Below are positions 1 to 5,058 of a stretch of DNA of 7,779 bases, in pieces. The notes beneath the pieces were generated by a model. That model worked only from the letters and a program-made list of their open reading frames with translations. It was not told the origin of the DNA and searched no databases. Source of the stretch: Firmicutes bacterium UBA6811 (lineage in GTDB: Bacteria; Bacillota; SHA-98; UBA4971); contig DKEX01000095.1 in the NCBI GenBank assembly GCA_002452295.1, positions 3,561-11,339 on the forward strand, read 5' to 3'. Positions within the stretch are counted from its first letter, which is position 1. Every line of letters starts with the position of its first letter. The position numbers and the translations under genes were made by a program.

Positions 1-125
1 GGTCGCGGGTAGATCTGCGGAAACTCCTTCGCCGCGATGGCCACGGGCCGTGCGTTGCGGTCGAAAACTATCGCCCTGGAACTCGTCGTGCCCTGGTCAA
101 GCGACATGATGTAGCGTCCTCGCAC
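1..125 (-). CDS. glpK: Glycerol kinase, N-terminal fragment (cut by window edge)
   Basis: The first 41 codons of a glycerol kinase are visible; the gene continues past the left edge. This cytoplasmic enzyme of the FGGY sugar-kinase family phosphorylates glycerol to glycerol 3-phosphate with ATP. The translation reads V(M)[20 protein letters not shown] and continues with a segment ending KEFPQIYPR. This matches the family's N-terminal ATP-binding signature ([13 protein letters not shown]) and the following KEF-QIYP stretch. I chose the GTG at 123-125 because GGGAGG (minus strand, 135-140) lies 9 bases upstream and because the extra residues place the YI-SLDQGTT motif at its normal distance from the N-terminus. 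An in-frame ATG at 105-107 would cut off part of the first beta strand. The cupin gene lies 164 bases upstream on the same strand. I saw no convincing promoter in that gap. Identity is firm from the N-terminal signature; the rest of the protein cannot be assessed. Confidence 0.9.
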   Translation of the reverse strand, partial: MRGRYIMSLDQGTTSSRAIVFDRNARPVAIAAKEFPQIYPR

Positions 126-242
126 CTGTTTGCCCCTCCCAACGCAATCGCATCCCACTGCACGCTAAGTAAGGGTCCGTGTGGGCTTTTCGACAGTGGA
201 TGCCGCGTTCCTCCCTCAGCGCGGCGAAGTTGCGGGTTGAGG

Positions 243-270
243 AAACGCCAGGGCTTGCGCCGCCGCGTTT
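243..270 (-). terminator. Weak hairpin after the cupin gene
   Basis: On the minus strand AAACGC (265-270, read as the complement of GCGTTT) can pair with GCGTTT (243-248) around a GC-rich 16-base loop. It starts 20 bases after the cupin stop codon. Only a short mixed pyrimidine stretch follows, so this is a weak candidate terminator between the cupin gene and glpK. Confidence 0.25.
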
Positions 271-289
271 TCCGTCATGCCCCGTCGCC

Positions 290-628
290 TTAGTTGAGCT
301 TCTCAGGATTCGGGGTCTTGACGACAAGGACGCTGAAATCTTCGGATTGGCCGGCCCGAAGACCATGAGGTATGTTCTTAGGGCTCAACACGATGTCGCT
401 GCTCGCCGCCTCGATCTCCTCGTCGCCCACGATGACGACACCGGACCCCGAGCGCACGTAGAAGAACACGTCCACCGGCGTCGTATGGACGGGCAGGTCT
501 TGCCCTGGCCCGAGGATCACGTTGGTGACGACGACGTCATCCGACGACAACACCCTTCGGATCCTGGGGCCTCGCGGTGACACAGTGACTGGAAGCTCCT
601 CTACCCTGATCTTTCTTGCCGTACTCAT
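290..628 (-). CDS. Small single-domain cupin protein
   Basis: A 112-residue protein with the conserved cupin beta-barrel pattern (Cupin_2 type). Motif 1 is around residues 42-63 (G-----H-T--D, ending RSGSG) and motif 2 around 77-90 (D-----P--IPHG). Small cupins are often sugar- or metabolite-binding proteins, isomerases or dioxygenase-like enzymes; the substrate here cannot be read from sequence. The metal site looks incomplete. The usual HxH...E of motif 1 is H48-T-T50 with an aspartate at 53, while the motif 2 histidine (H88) is kept. That suggests altered metal binding or a non-enzymatic binding role. The start is the ATG at 626-628, with GGGGAGG on the minus strand 8 bases upstream. It lies on the same strand as glpK and may be co-expressed with it across a 164-base gap. 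Family assignment is good; function is unknown. Confidence 0.85.
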   Translation of the reverse strand: MSTARKIRVEELPVTVSPRGPRIRRVLSSDDVVVTNVILGPGQDLPVHTTPVDVFFYVRSGSGVVIVGDEEIEAASSDIVLSPKNIPHGLRAGQSEDFSVLVVKTPNPEKLN

Positions 629-746
629 CGAACAAGCCTCCCCTCGTCTTGCTTGCGTCTTAAGTGTTTGCCTCTAACAAAGGTGCGCCATCCTATTCGC
701 CACACCATCTCCGCACCTCCGCACCGAACGGATCCTCCTCGGAGCA

Positions 747-838
747 CGTAGCCTGCGGGCCGCAGGGGCCGGGAGGCAGCGCCACATCCCAGCGCGCAGA
801 AGCAATCGCGTAGCCTGCGGGCGCAGGGACCGGGAGCC
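747..838. repeat. Imperfect 30-base direct repeat containing palindromes
   Basis: Copy A spans 747-777 and copy B 809-838, 62 bases apart start to start. Both begin CGTAGCCTGCGGG and differ by one deleted base and a few substitutions. Each copy holds an inverted repeat: CCTGCGG/CCGCAGG around a single base in copy A, and CCTGC/GCAGG around four bases in copy B. They lie about 120-210 bases upstream of the cupin start codon, on the side where its promoter or leader would be. They could be regulator sites, RNA hairpins or a small dispersed repeat. Confidence 0.6.
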
Positions 839-1074
839 TCCCCCGCGACAGGCCTCCTAGAAGAATGCTCCAAAACCGCCCCTTCAGGGTAAACCCGCCC
901 ACCATTACGCCCCCAGGCTGGCGATTTCCAGGTTCTAGACGCCGACGCCTGCCTGGGGCAAGCATTTCGGAGCGCCCTTCTAAGGCCCCGCAAGCTTCCA
1001 GGCATTCACGATCCGCAAAGCCTGCGCCGATCCTGCCAGCCCTACGGAGCACCAGCCCGCCACCCCTACAGGTC

Positions 1075-1098
1075 GACAGACCGACAGACCGACAGACC
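1075..1098. repeat. Three tandem copies of GACAGACC
   Basis: Three perfect 8-base units stand head to tail in the non-coding spacer downstream of the hemerythrin gene. This is a short microsatellite-like tract, likely from slippage. No function is evident. Confidence 0.85.
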
Positions 1099-1156
1099 AG
1101 CTGATTACCAGGCCTCATGGCATTTCGCCTGTTACAGGGCACCGTTCGGCATGGGC

Positions 1157-1987
1157 TCATGCGCAACACGGATCGGCCATCCGGCCCGGTCCGTCACCCT
1201 GACCGTGCCCGTGCTGGCCGCGCACATACCTGGGCGTAAAGCAGCAGTATCCGATCTCGTCGCACTTCCGCAGGATCTCGTCCCACACCTCGGGCTCGCG
1301 AATGGCCCTGAACGCGGTCGGATAGAGGATGGTGTTCTCCTTGAAGATGTGGTCCCTCAGGTTAAAGATGATGAAGGACGCCGTCTCGCGCAAGTCCTTC
1401 ACGAACTCGCTGTATGGCACAGTTCCTGCGCCCGCGCCCTTCGCCAGTTCCAGGAGGTGCTTCTTCCTCGGCCTCATCTCGTTGTGCTCGAGCCTCATCA
1501 CCCTGGTCGGGCCCGTGATGCCGCGCTCCTCGAGCGCCGGAAAGAGCGCGTCCTCCTCGCGCTTGTGATGCTTCTCAGTCTCCGCGAGATGCTCCGCCAG
1601 CCCGGCAACGAGCGCGACGTCCTCGTCGCCCGGCGCGAGAGCGCCTTTCTTCTCGATCCTCGCAACCGCCGCCTCCAGCGAGTCCAGGAATCCCAGGATG
1701 AGCTCGTGCTCGGAGATGAGAGTGTGAAGCGGGTGGCCTTCGCCTGCCGCGGCCTTCAGGTCCTCCGTCTCCCCCTCGAGCACCTTCATGTGGGCCACGC
1801 ACAACCGCCGAAGTTCCTCCGGCGCAACCCCCTCGTGGATGAGCTGCTGCTCAGCGAGGGAAAGCTCCACCGGATCGATGTTCGCAAGAACTCTCCTCGC
1901 CTCTTCCTCCGGGACCGTCCCGTCGTTAATCCCCCGCAGCACTTTAGCCAGTTCCTCAATCCTCGACATGGACCTTGACACCGACAT
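1157..1987 (-). CDS. DUF438 and hemerythrin HHE-domain protein
   Basis: A 276-residue cytoplasmic protein. Residues about 8-72 match the helical DUF438 domain (PF04282), and residues about 80-220 form a hemerythrin-like four-helix bundle (PF01814). Candidate diiron ligands are H88/H94, H133, H140/H141 with E144/E145, H168 and H213 with E217 in the motif RDHIFKENTILYP. Hemerythrin-like proteins bind O2 or NO at a diiron centre; related DUF438 proteins are linked to nitrosative and oxidative stress or iron homeostasis. Many relatives carry a C-terminal PAS domain. This one instead ends in a Gly/His-rich tail with paired cysteines (YCC near 247-249 and a terminal CCA). I chose the ATG at 1985-1987 because AGGGGGT sits 7 bases upstream; the GTG at 1991-1993 is only 2 bases from that site. 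It is the second gene of a unit with the Rrf2 regulator, 22 bases apart, so Rrf2 probably controls it. Confidence 0.9.
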   Translation of the reverse strand: MSVSRSMSRIEELAKVLRGINDGTVPEEEARRVLANIDPVELSLAEQQLIHEGVAPEELRRLCVAHMKVLEGETEDLKAAAGEGHPLHTLISEHELILGFLDSLEAAVARIEKKGALAPGDEDVALVAGLAEHLAETEKHHKREEDALFPALEERGITGPTRVMRLEHNEMRPRKKHLLELAKGAGAGTVPYSEFVKDLRETASFIIFNLRDHIFKENTILYPTAFRAIREPEVWDEILRKCDEIGYCCFTPRYVRGQHGHGQGDGPGRMADPCCA

Positions 1988-2009
1988 CGTCACGACCCCC
2001 TTATCATGT

Positions 2010-2423
2010 TTAGTGTTTTCGGCTTTCGATGAGCGCGGCGAGCGTCGCGCTCTCCATCACCCTGTCTACCTGGGTCTGCGCTTCCAGCCACACCGGCCGG
2101 AGCGGGCATCGCTCCTTTCTAGAGCACGGATGGCCCTCGTCTATGCACGGCTTGACCTGAAACTTCTCGCCTGCGGCTTCGATCACGTCTTTAATGGTGA
2201 TGTCCCGGGGATCCGCGACCAGCCTGACCCCGCCCCTCGCGCCCCGCACCGAGGCAACCCACCCTTTCTTAGTGAGGAGCGCCATGAGCTGCGGCATGTA
2301 TTTGGGTGGAATGCCCTGTCTTTCAGCTACGTCCCGGGAAAGCACGTACCCCGGCGTCCTGTTCTCCGCAAGATCCATGAGTATCAGGAGAAGGTACTCG
2401 ACCTTGCTCGTGATCACTCCCAT
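2010..2423 (-). CDS. Rrf2-family regulator with probable Fe-S cluster cysteines
   Basis: A 137-residue transcription factor of the Rrf2 family (IscR, NsrR, RirA, CymR relatives). Residues 1-80 are the winged helix-turn-helix, with the wing RGARGGVRLVADPRDITIKDVIEA around 60-83. Residues C93, C100 and C106 (pattern C-x6-C-x5-C) lie where NsrR and IscR bind their Fe-S cluster. It is therefore likely to sense iron-sulfur status, NO or oxidants rather than be a cysteine-blind CymR type. The start is uncertain: ATG at 2421-2423 gives MGVITSKVEY, and a GTG directly before it (2424-2426) is also possible. The ribosome binding site is weak (GGCAGG only 2 bases before the ATG). The gene heads a unit with the hemerythrin gene and has a near-perfect sigma-A promoter with a repeat at the -10 box, which suggests autoregulation. 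The divergent rubredoxin gene may belong to the same regulon. Family is firm; the sensed signal is inferred. Confidence 0.92.
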   Translation of the reverse strand: MGVITSKVEYLLLILMDLAENRTPGYVLSRDVAERQGIPPKYMPQLMALLTKKGWVASVRGARGGVRLVADPRDITIKDVIEAAGEKFQVKPCIDEGHPCSRKERCPLRPVWLEAQTQVDRVMESATLAALIESRKH

Positions 2424-2431
2424 CACCTGCC

Positions 2432-2456
2432 ATATTACTTAGCTTGCTACTTATAT
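2432..2456 (-). promoter_or_regulatory. Candidate operator at the Rrf2 promoter
   Basis: A 25-base AT-rich element in an otherwise GC-rich region, overlapping the -10 box and the likely transcription start of the Rrf2 gene. On the minus strand it holds two copies of TAAGTA, 12 bases apart (plus-strand TACTTA at 2436-2441 and 2448-2453), and its outer ends ATAT...ATAT form a partial palindrome. Binding there would block RNA polymerase, as expected for an autorepressing Rrf2 protein. That it is an operator is inferred from position and symmetry. Confidence 0.5.
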
Positions 2457-2482
2457 TATATGCTCACAGTCCCGCCTGTCAA
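2455..2482 (-). promoter_or_regulatory. Sigma-A-type promoter of the Rrf2-hemerythrin unit
   Basis: On the minus strand, TTGACA (plus coordinates 2477-2482) is followed after 16 bases by TATAAT (2455-2460), both matching the housekeeping consensus exactly. The -10 box lies about 32 bases upstream of the Rrf2 ATG, which would give a short leader of roughly 25 bases. Such a strong core promoter normally needs a repressor, which fits the operator candidate just downstream. Confidence 0.85.
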
Positions 2483-2536
2483 TTCCCCTTCTCAAGATTC
2501 TCTCCAGGCGCTGTCCTGTACCTGTCCCAGCGATAC

Positions 2537-2577
2537 TGCGCGGAGCGTCGTGAACGCAACCTCGCTGCCTCCGCGCA
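2537..2577. promoter_or_regulatory. 9-base inverted repeat upstream of the rubredoxin gene
   Basis: TGCGCGGAG (2537-2545) is the exact reverse complement of CTCCGCGCA (2569-2577), with 23 bases between. It could form a strong hairpin in RNA or be a dimeric protein-binding site. It has no T-run, so it is not a typical terminator. It overlaps the first copy of the direct repeat at 2553-2592. Confidence 0.45.
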
Positions 2578-2653
2578 CTGAGGGATGTTGCGCCCTAGGC
2601 CGGTACTTCGAGAAACGTCGCGTCGCCGCTTCCGCGCACTGAAGGATCTTGCG
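2553..2653 (+). repeat. Imperfect 40-base direct repeat before the rubredoxin gene
   Basis: Copy 1 spans 2553-2592 and copy 2 spans 2614-2653, 61 bases apart, with 31 of 40 positions identical by eye. The strictest shared core is TCCGCGCACTGA (2570-2581 and 2631-2642), with GGAT and TTGCG following in both. Copy 2 overlaps the -35 region of the candidate promoter for the rubredoxin gene, so the pair may be binding sites for an activator or repressor. Confidence 0.6.
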
Positions 2654-2667
2654 GCGGCTCATAGAAT
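2639..2667 (+). promoter_or_regulatory. Candidate promoter of the rubredoxin gene
   Basis: TAGAAT (2662-2667) matches five of six bases of the -10 consensus, and CTGAAG (2639-2644) is a poor -35 box 17 bases upstream. A weak -35 that overlaps a repeated element is typical of promoters that need an activator. It would give an mRNA leader of about 50 bases. Confidence 0.35.
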
Positions 2668-2726
2668 TCTCTGTATGGTTGAGTGGACTTCGGTTCCAAT
2701 CCATCCCATGAAGGAGGTTGTCTGAT

Positions 2727-3059
2727 GTGAAGTGGCGCTGCCAGGTATGCGGTTACGTTTACGACGGTGATGAAGCTCCAGAGCGGTGCCCCAAGTGTGG
2801 CGCACCGAAAGAGAAGTTCGCGCAGATCGATGCGGCGGCGGCAGATTTGATCGAGCGGTCCAGAAAGGGCAACGGCCTCCTCTGCAGGTTGATCTCCATC
2901 AGCGAGGATCTCCTTGCCCTGGCAGAAGCGGGCATAGAGGACAACCTCGATCCCACCTGTGTGCAGCTCTACAAGCAGCTGGGGGTGAAGGCGACCGAGC
3001 TTCGCCAGGCCGCGAAGGCCGAGATCGCCGCGCACATGTCGAAGGGCAAGTGGGGCTGA
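2727..3059 (+). CDS. Rubredoxin-like protein with helical C-terminal domain
   Basis: A 110-residue protein. Residues 1-31 form a short rubredoxin/zinc-ribbon-like domain with C5, C8, C21 and C24 (CxxC-x12-CxxC). This is the compact type found at the ends of rubrerythrins and should bind one iron for electron transfer. Residues about 32-110 are predicted helical (LIERSRKGNG...KAEIAAHMSKGKWG), with two more cysteines (C53, C78). I recognise no named family for this part. The start is the GTG at 2727: AGGAGG (2712-2717) stands 9 bases upstream, and MKWRCQVCGY aligns with the start of the downstream fusion. The TTG at 2718 abuts the ribosome binding site and is unsuitable. The gene is divergent from the Rrf2-hemerythrin unit and probably supplies electrons to the diiron proteins around it, though that role is inferred. 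It is 278 bases upstream of the fusion gene, and no terminator is seen between them. Confidence 0.88.
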   Translation: MKWRCQVCGYVYDGDEAPERCPKCGAPKEKFAQIDAAAADLIERSRKGNGLLCRLISISEDLLALAEAGIEDNLDPTCVQLYKQLGVKATELRQAAKAEIAAHMSKGKWG

Positions 3060-3337
3060 GGACCAGGCCGCGTCGAGGCGACGAGAGGGAGGCGCAGACC
3101 GCTGCGGCCTGACGGCGACTTCCGGGTTTGCCATGAAAGGCCGGACCCCATCAGGTTGAGCACACGAGATCCACTCAAGATCGAAGCGAGAGGAGGATCC
3201 GGCGGCGCCGATGCCGACGCACTAGCAGGAGAGGGCTCGGAGGCGGAGGCACCCCTCCTGAAATCGCAACGCCAGAGTGGCAGGAGAAAAGCCCTGTTCT
3301 CACAGGTTGCGGAGCAGGACCAGCGCCGCGAAGAGAC
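3060..3337. other. 278-base spacer between the two rubredoxin-type genes
   Basis: I see no supported gene. An open frame from a TTG at 3156 ends at 3341, overlapping the fusion's ATG in an ATGA arrangement, but it lacks a ribosome binding site and any recognisable domain. A small imperfect hairpin (GGGT-GCC at 3124-3132 with GGC-ACCC at 3139-3148) has no T-run. No promoter with good boxes was found, so read-through from the upstream gene is plausible. Confidence 0.5.
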
Positions 3338-4702
3338 ATGAAGAAATGGCGATGTAGAGTGTGCGGATACATCCATGAAGGGCCGGAGCCGCCTGACGTG
3401 TGTCCGGTGTGCGGGGCTCCGAAGGAGGATTTCGAGGAAGTCGTCGAAGATGCCGGCGCCGCCAAGAGCGGCGTGCCTGAACCGGATGGGGCACATCAGG
3501 ACGTTCTGCCGACCGGCCAGCCTGGAGCAGGCTCCTCATCCACGGGCATGGGCATGGGCACGGGCACGGGCGCAGGCCCGACTGGCCGGGGTCCGTCATC
3601 ATCGCCCGTCGCGCCGCTGGTGGCCGAGGGGAGCCTGAAGGGGGCACTTTACTCCCTGAGTTACGGGCTGTTCGTCGTGACGTCGCACAAGGACGGCAAG
3701 TTCAACGGTCAGGCTTGCAACACCGTCGTCCAGATTACGAGCGAGCCGGCGCGGATCGCCCTCGCGATCAACAAGCGCAACCTCACACACGAGTTCATCA
3801 GCGAGAGCAAAGTCCTGGCAGTGACGGTGCTTGGCCGGGATAACCTCGACCTCGTGAGGAGGTTCGGATTCGCGTCCGGGCGGACCACCGACAAGTTCGC
3901 GGGGGTAGATTACGCGCTCGGCGCCGAGACCGGGTGCCCGGTCCTCAAGCAAGGGATCGCGTTCCTCGAGGCACGCCTCGTGCCCGGCCTTTCGGTTGAT
4001 GCGGGCACGCACACGCTGTTCGTGGCGGATGTGGTGGGCGGCGGCGTGCTCCGCGACGCAGTCCCGTTGACCTACCGCGACTACCGTGAGCTCAAGGACA
4101 AGCCTGCGCTGCAGCCAGGCTCAGAGGCGCAGCCGGGGCCGGAGAAGGAGGCGGGGCCGGTGCAAGGCGAGGACCACGACAGGCAGAACGTCATAGCCGC
4201 TCTGAACCTCGAATACGGCGCTAACAGGAGATACCAGTATCAAATCGAGAGATCCACCGACCCCGGGCTTGTGTCGGTTCTCAGGGGTGTCATGCTGACA
4301 GAGGGGGATCACGTGGAAAACAACCTCAGCTACCTCGCCCGGGGGCTTGAGAAGGACGGCTGGTCCTGGGCCCTGCTTAACCTCAAGCTCAACCTTGAGT
4401 TCGAGGAGACGGCGCGAGATACTTATCGCAGGTTCGCGTCCGAAGCGAGGGACCCAGAGATCGCCAGGATGTTCAAGGATCAGGCACAGTCGGAGCAGGG
4501 GCATGTCAACATCTTCCGTGAGTTGATACAGCAGATCGAAGCGGGTGCCCGTCCCGTACGACTCTATTGTCCGCTCTGCGGGTGGGAGATCGACTTTGGC
4601 ATTTCCCCCGAGCAGGGCAAGACTGTGCGCTGCCCGAAGTGCGGGGTCTCCGTCCGGCTCGGTGTCGAGGCCGGCCAGTGGGTTGCGAGGCTGGAGCGCT
4701 GA
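3338..4702 (+). CDS. Rubredoxin, flavin reductase, rubrerythrin-like and zinc-ribbon fusion protein
   Basis: A 454-residue chain with four modules. (1) Residues 1-32: compact rubredoxin domain, C6, C9, C22, C25. (2) After a flexible Gly/Ser/Pro linker, about 95-250: an FMN-binding flavin-reductase domain of the Hrb/FprA-associated type ([14 protein letters not shown], then [22 protein letters not shown]). (3) About 280-402: a ferritin-like four-helix domain with a full set of candidate diiron ligands, namely E292, E322 with H325 (ExxH), E354/E356/E357, and E386 with H389 (ExxH). (4) About 408-440: a zinc-ribbon-like CPLC...CPKC knuckle (C411, C414, C432, C435). Known high-molecular-weight rubredoxin (Hrb) joins flavin reductase and rubredoxin, and rubrerythrin joins a diiron domain and rubredoxin; this protein combines both. 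The inference is a self-contained NAD(P)H-driven peroxide or O2/NO reductase. The ATG follows only a weak AAGAG-type ribosome site. A rubredoxin gene lies upstream and rubrerythrin downstream. Confidence 0.9.
   Translation: MKKWRCRVCGYIHEGPEPPDVCPVCGAPKEDFEEVVEDAGAAKSGVPEPDGAHQDVLPTGQPGAGSSSTGMGMGTGTGAGPTGRGPSSSPVAPLVAEGSLKGALYSLSYGLFVVTSHKDGKFNGQACNTVVQITSEPARIALAINKRNLTHEFISESKVLAVTVLGRDNLDLVRRFGFASGRTTDKFAGVDYALGAETGCPVLKQGIAFLEARLVPGLSVDAGTHTLFVADVVGGGVLRDAVPLTYRDYRELKDKPALQPGSEAQPGPEKEAGPVQGEDHDRQNVIAALNLEYGANRRYQYQIERSTDPGLVSVLRGVMLTEGDHVENNLSYLARGLEKDGWSWALLNLKLNLEFEETARDTYRRFASEARDPEIARMFKDQAQSEQGHVNIFRELIQQIEAGARPVRLYCPLCGWEIDFGISPEQGKTVRCPKCGVSVRLGVEAGQWVARLER
3544..3573 (+). repeat. 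Five hexamer repeats coding a Gly-rich linker
   Basis: Five tandem GGGCNY units (GGGCAT twice, GGGCAC twice, GGGCGC once) encode the alternating [15 protein letters not shown] stretch around residues 70-80 of the fusion protein, between the rubredoxin and flavin-reductase domains. Such tracts change length by slippage, so the linker may vary between strains without breaking the reading frame. Confidence 0.8.
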
Positions 4703-4720
4703 GATCTGGAGCGCTGAAGT
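4691..4720 (+). repeat. 15-base tandem duplication across the fusion gene's stop codon
   Basis: CTGGAGCGCTGA occurs at 4691-4702 and again at 4706-4717, in register 15 bases apart. The first copy contains the real TGA stop (4700-4702) and the second supplies another TGA in the same frame, so read-through would add only five residues. Confidence 0.8.
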
Positions 4721-5058
4721 AGCTACGCAGCCAGAGGCTGTCGTCCTGGCGCCAAGAGCAGCGTCTTTTCCAACCGAAGGAACGCGTCTGAAGCGTTCAC
4801 ACGGACTTGAGCGCCCGCATGTTGCACGCCCTACGGCAGCGTGCGCGAGCCCCACCCGAGGCCGTATACCCTGTGCCGGGGGCTGAGCGCCGTGTAAGCC
4901 GGCCGGGAGCTGCGTGTTTACAACGCGTGACGGCGTCCTGCCCTGACGCTCCGACGGGCCGACAAGGGCTTCCGGGCTTAGGCAGAACTCCGGATGCCAG
5001 GTGCCAGGTGTCCCGGGTCCCAATACCCGATCACTAGATTACCGGAGGTGCAAGAAGC
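4703..5058. other. 356-base spacer before the rubrerythrin gene
   Basis: No gene is supported on either strand. Minor structure is present: a 6-base hairpin GAACGC (4780-4785) / GCGTTC (4793-4798), a repeated CCAGGTG (4997-5003 and 5004-5010), and a small hairpin CGGGT (5014-5018) / ACCCG (5025-5029) just before the ribosome binding site of rubrerythrin. None has a T-run marking a terminator. A TAGATT at 5035-5040 resembles a -10 box but lacks a -35 partner. Whether rubrerythrin has its own promoter here is unclear. Confidence 0.45.

Larger units (their letters stand above)
629..1156. other. 528-base gene-poor spacer with several repeats
   Basis: No credible gene is seen in either direction. 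The open frames here are rich in Arg, Gly, Pro and Ala, lack recognisable domains and lack well-placed ribosome binding sites. The spacer should contain the cupin gene's promoter on the minus strand, but I could not find a convincing -35/-10 pair. It contains an imperfect direct repeat (747-777 and 809-838), a triple 8-base tandem repeat (1075-1098), and a long-range inverted repeat CCCCAGGC (911-918) / GCCTGGGG (951-958). Confidence 0.6.

Noticed and set aside
747..838. Spaced repeats as a CRISPR array
   Set aside because: There are only two diverged copies, spacer lengths cannot be compared and no cas gene is nearby.
693..1169. Open frame of 158 codons on the minus strand in the cupin spacer
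   Set aside because: Arg/Gly/Pro/Ala-rich translation typical of non-coding GC-rich DNA. It crosses the repeats, overlaps the end of the hemerythrin gene and has no domain.
1151..1978. 275-codon plus-strand open frame
   Set aside because: It lies antisense to the well-supported DUF438-hemerythrin gene and is a codon-bias shadow of it.
1788..2642. 284-codon plus-strand open frame
   Set aside because: Antisense to the Rrf2 gene and part of the hemerythrin gene, and it crosses the strong minus-strand promoter. The translation looks like a shadow.
3124..3148. Hairpin as a terminator after the short rubredoxin gene
   Set aside because: The stem is broken by mismatches and no T-run follows, so it is not called as a terminator.
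3156..3341. Possible 61-codon gene overlapping the fusion start by ATGA
   Set aside because: It needs a TTG start without a ribosome binding site, has low-complexity composition and shows no recognisable domain. The overlap is probably chance.
4121..5023. 300-codon minus-strand open frame
   Set aside because: It runs antisense through the diiron and zinc-ribbon part of the fusion gene and into the spacer. Its translation has no recognisable motif.
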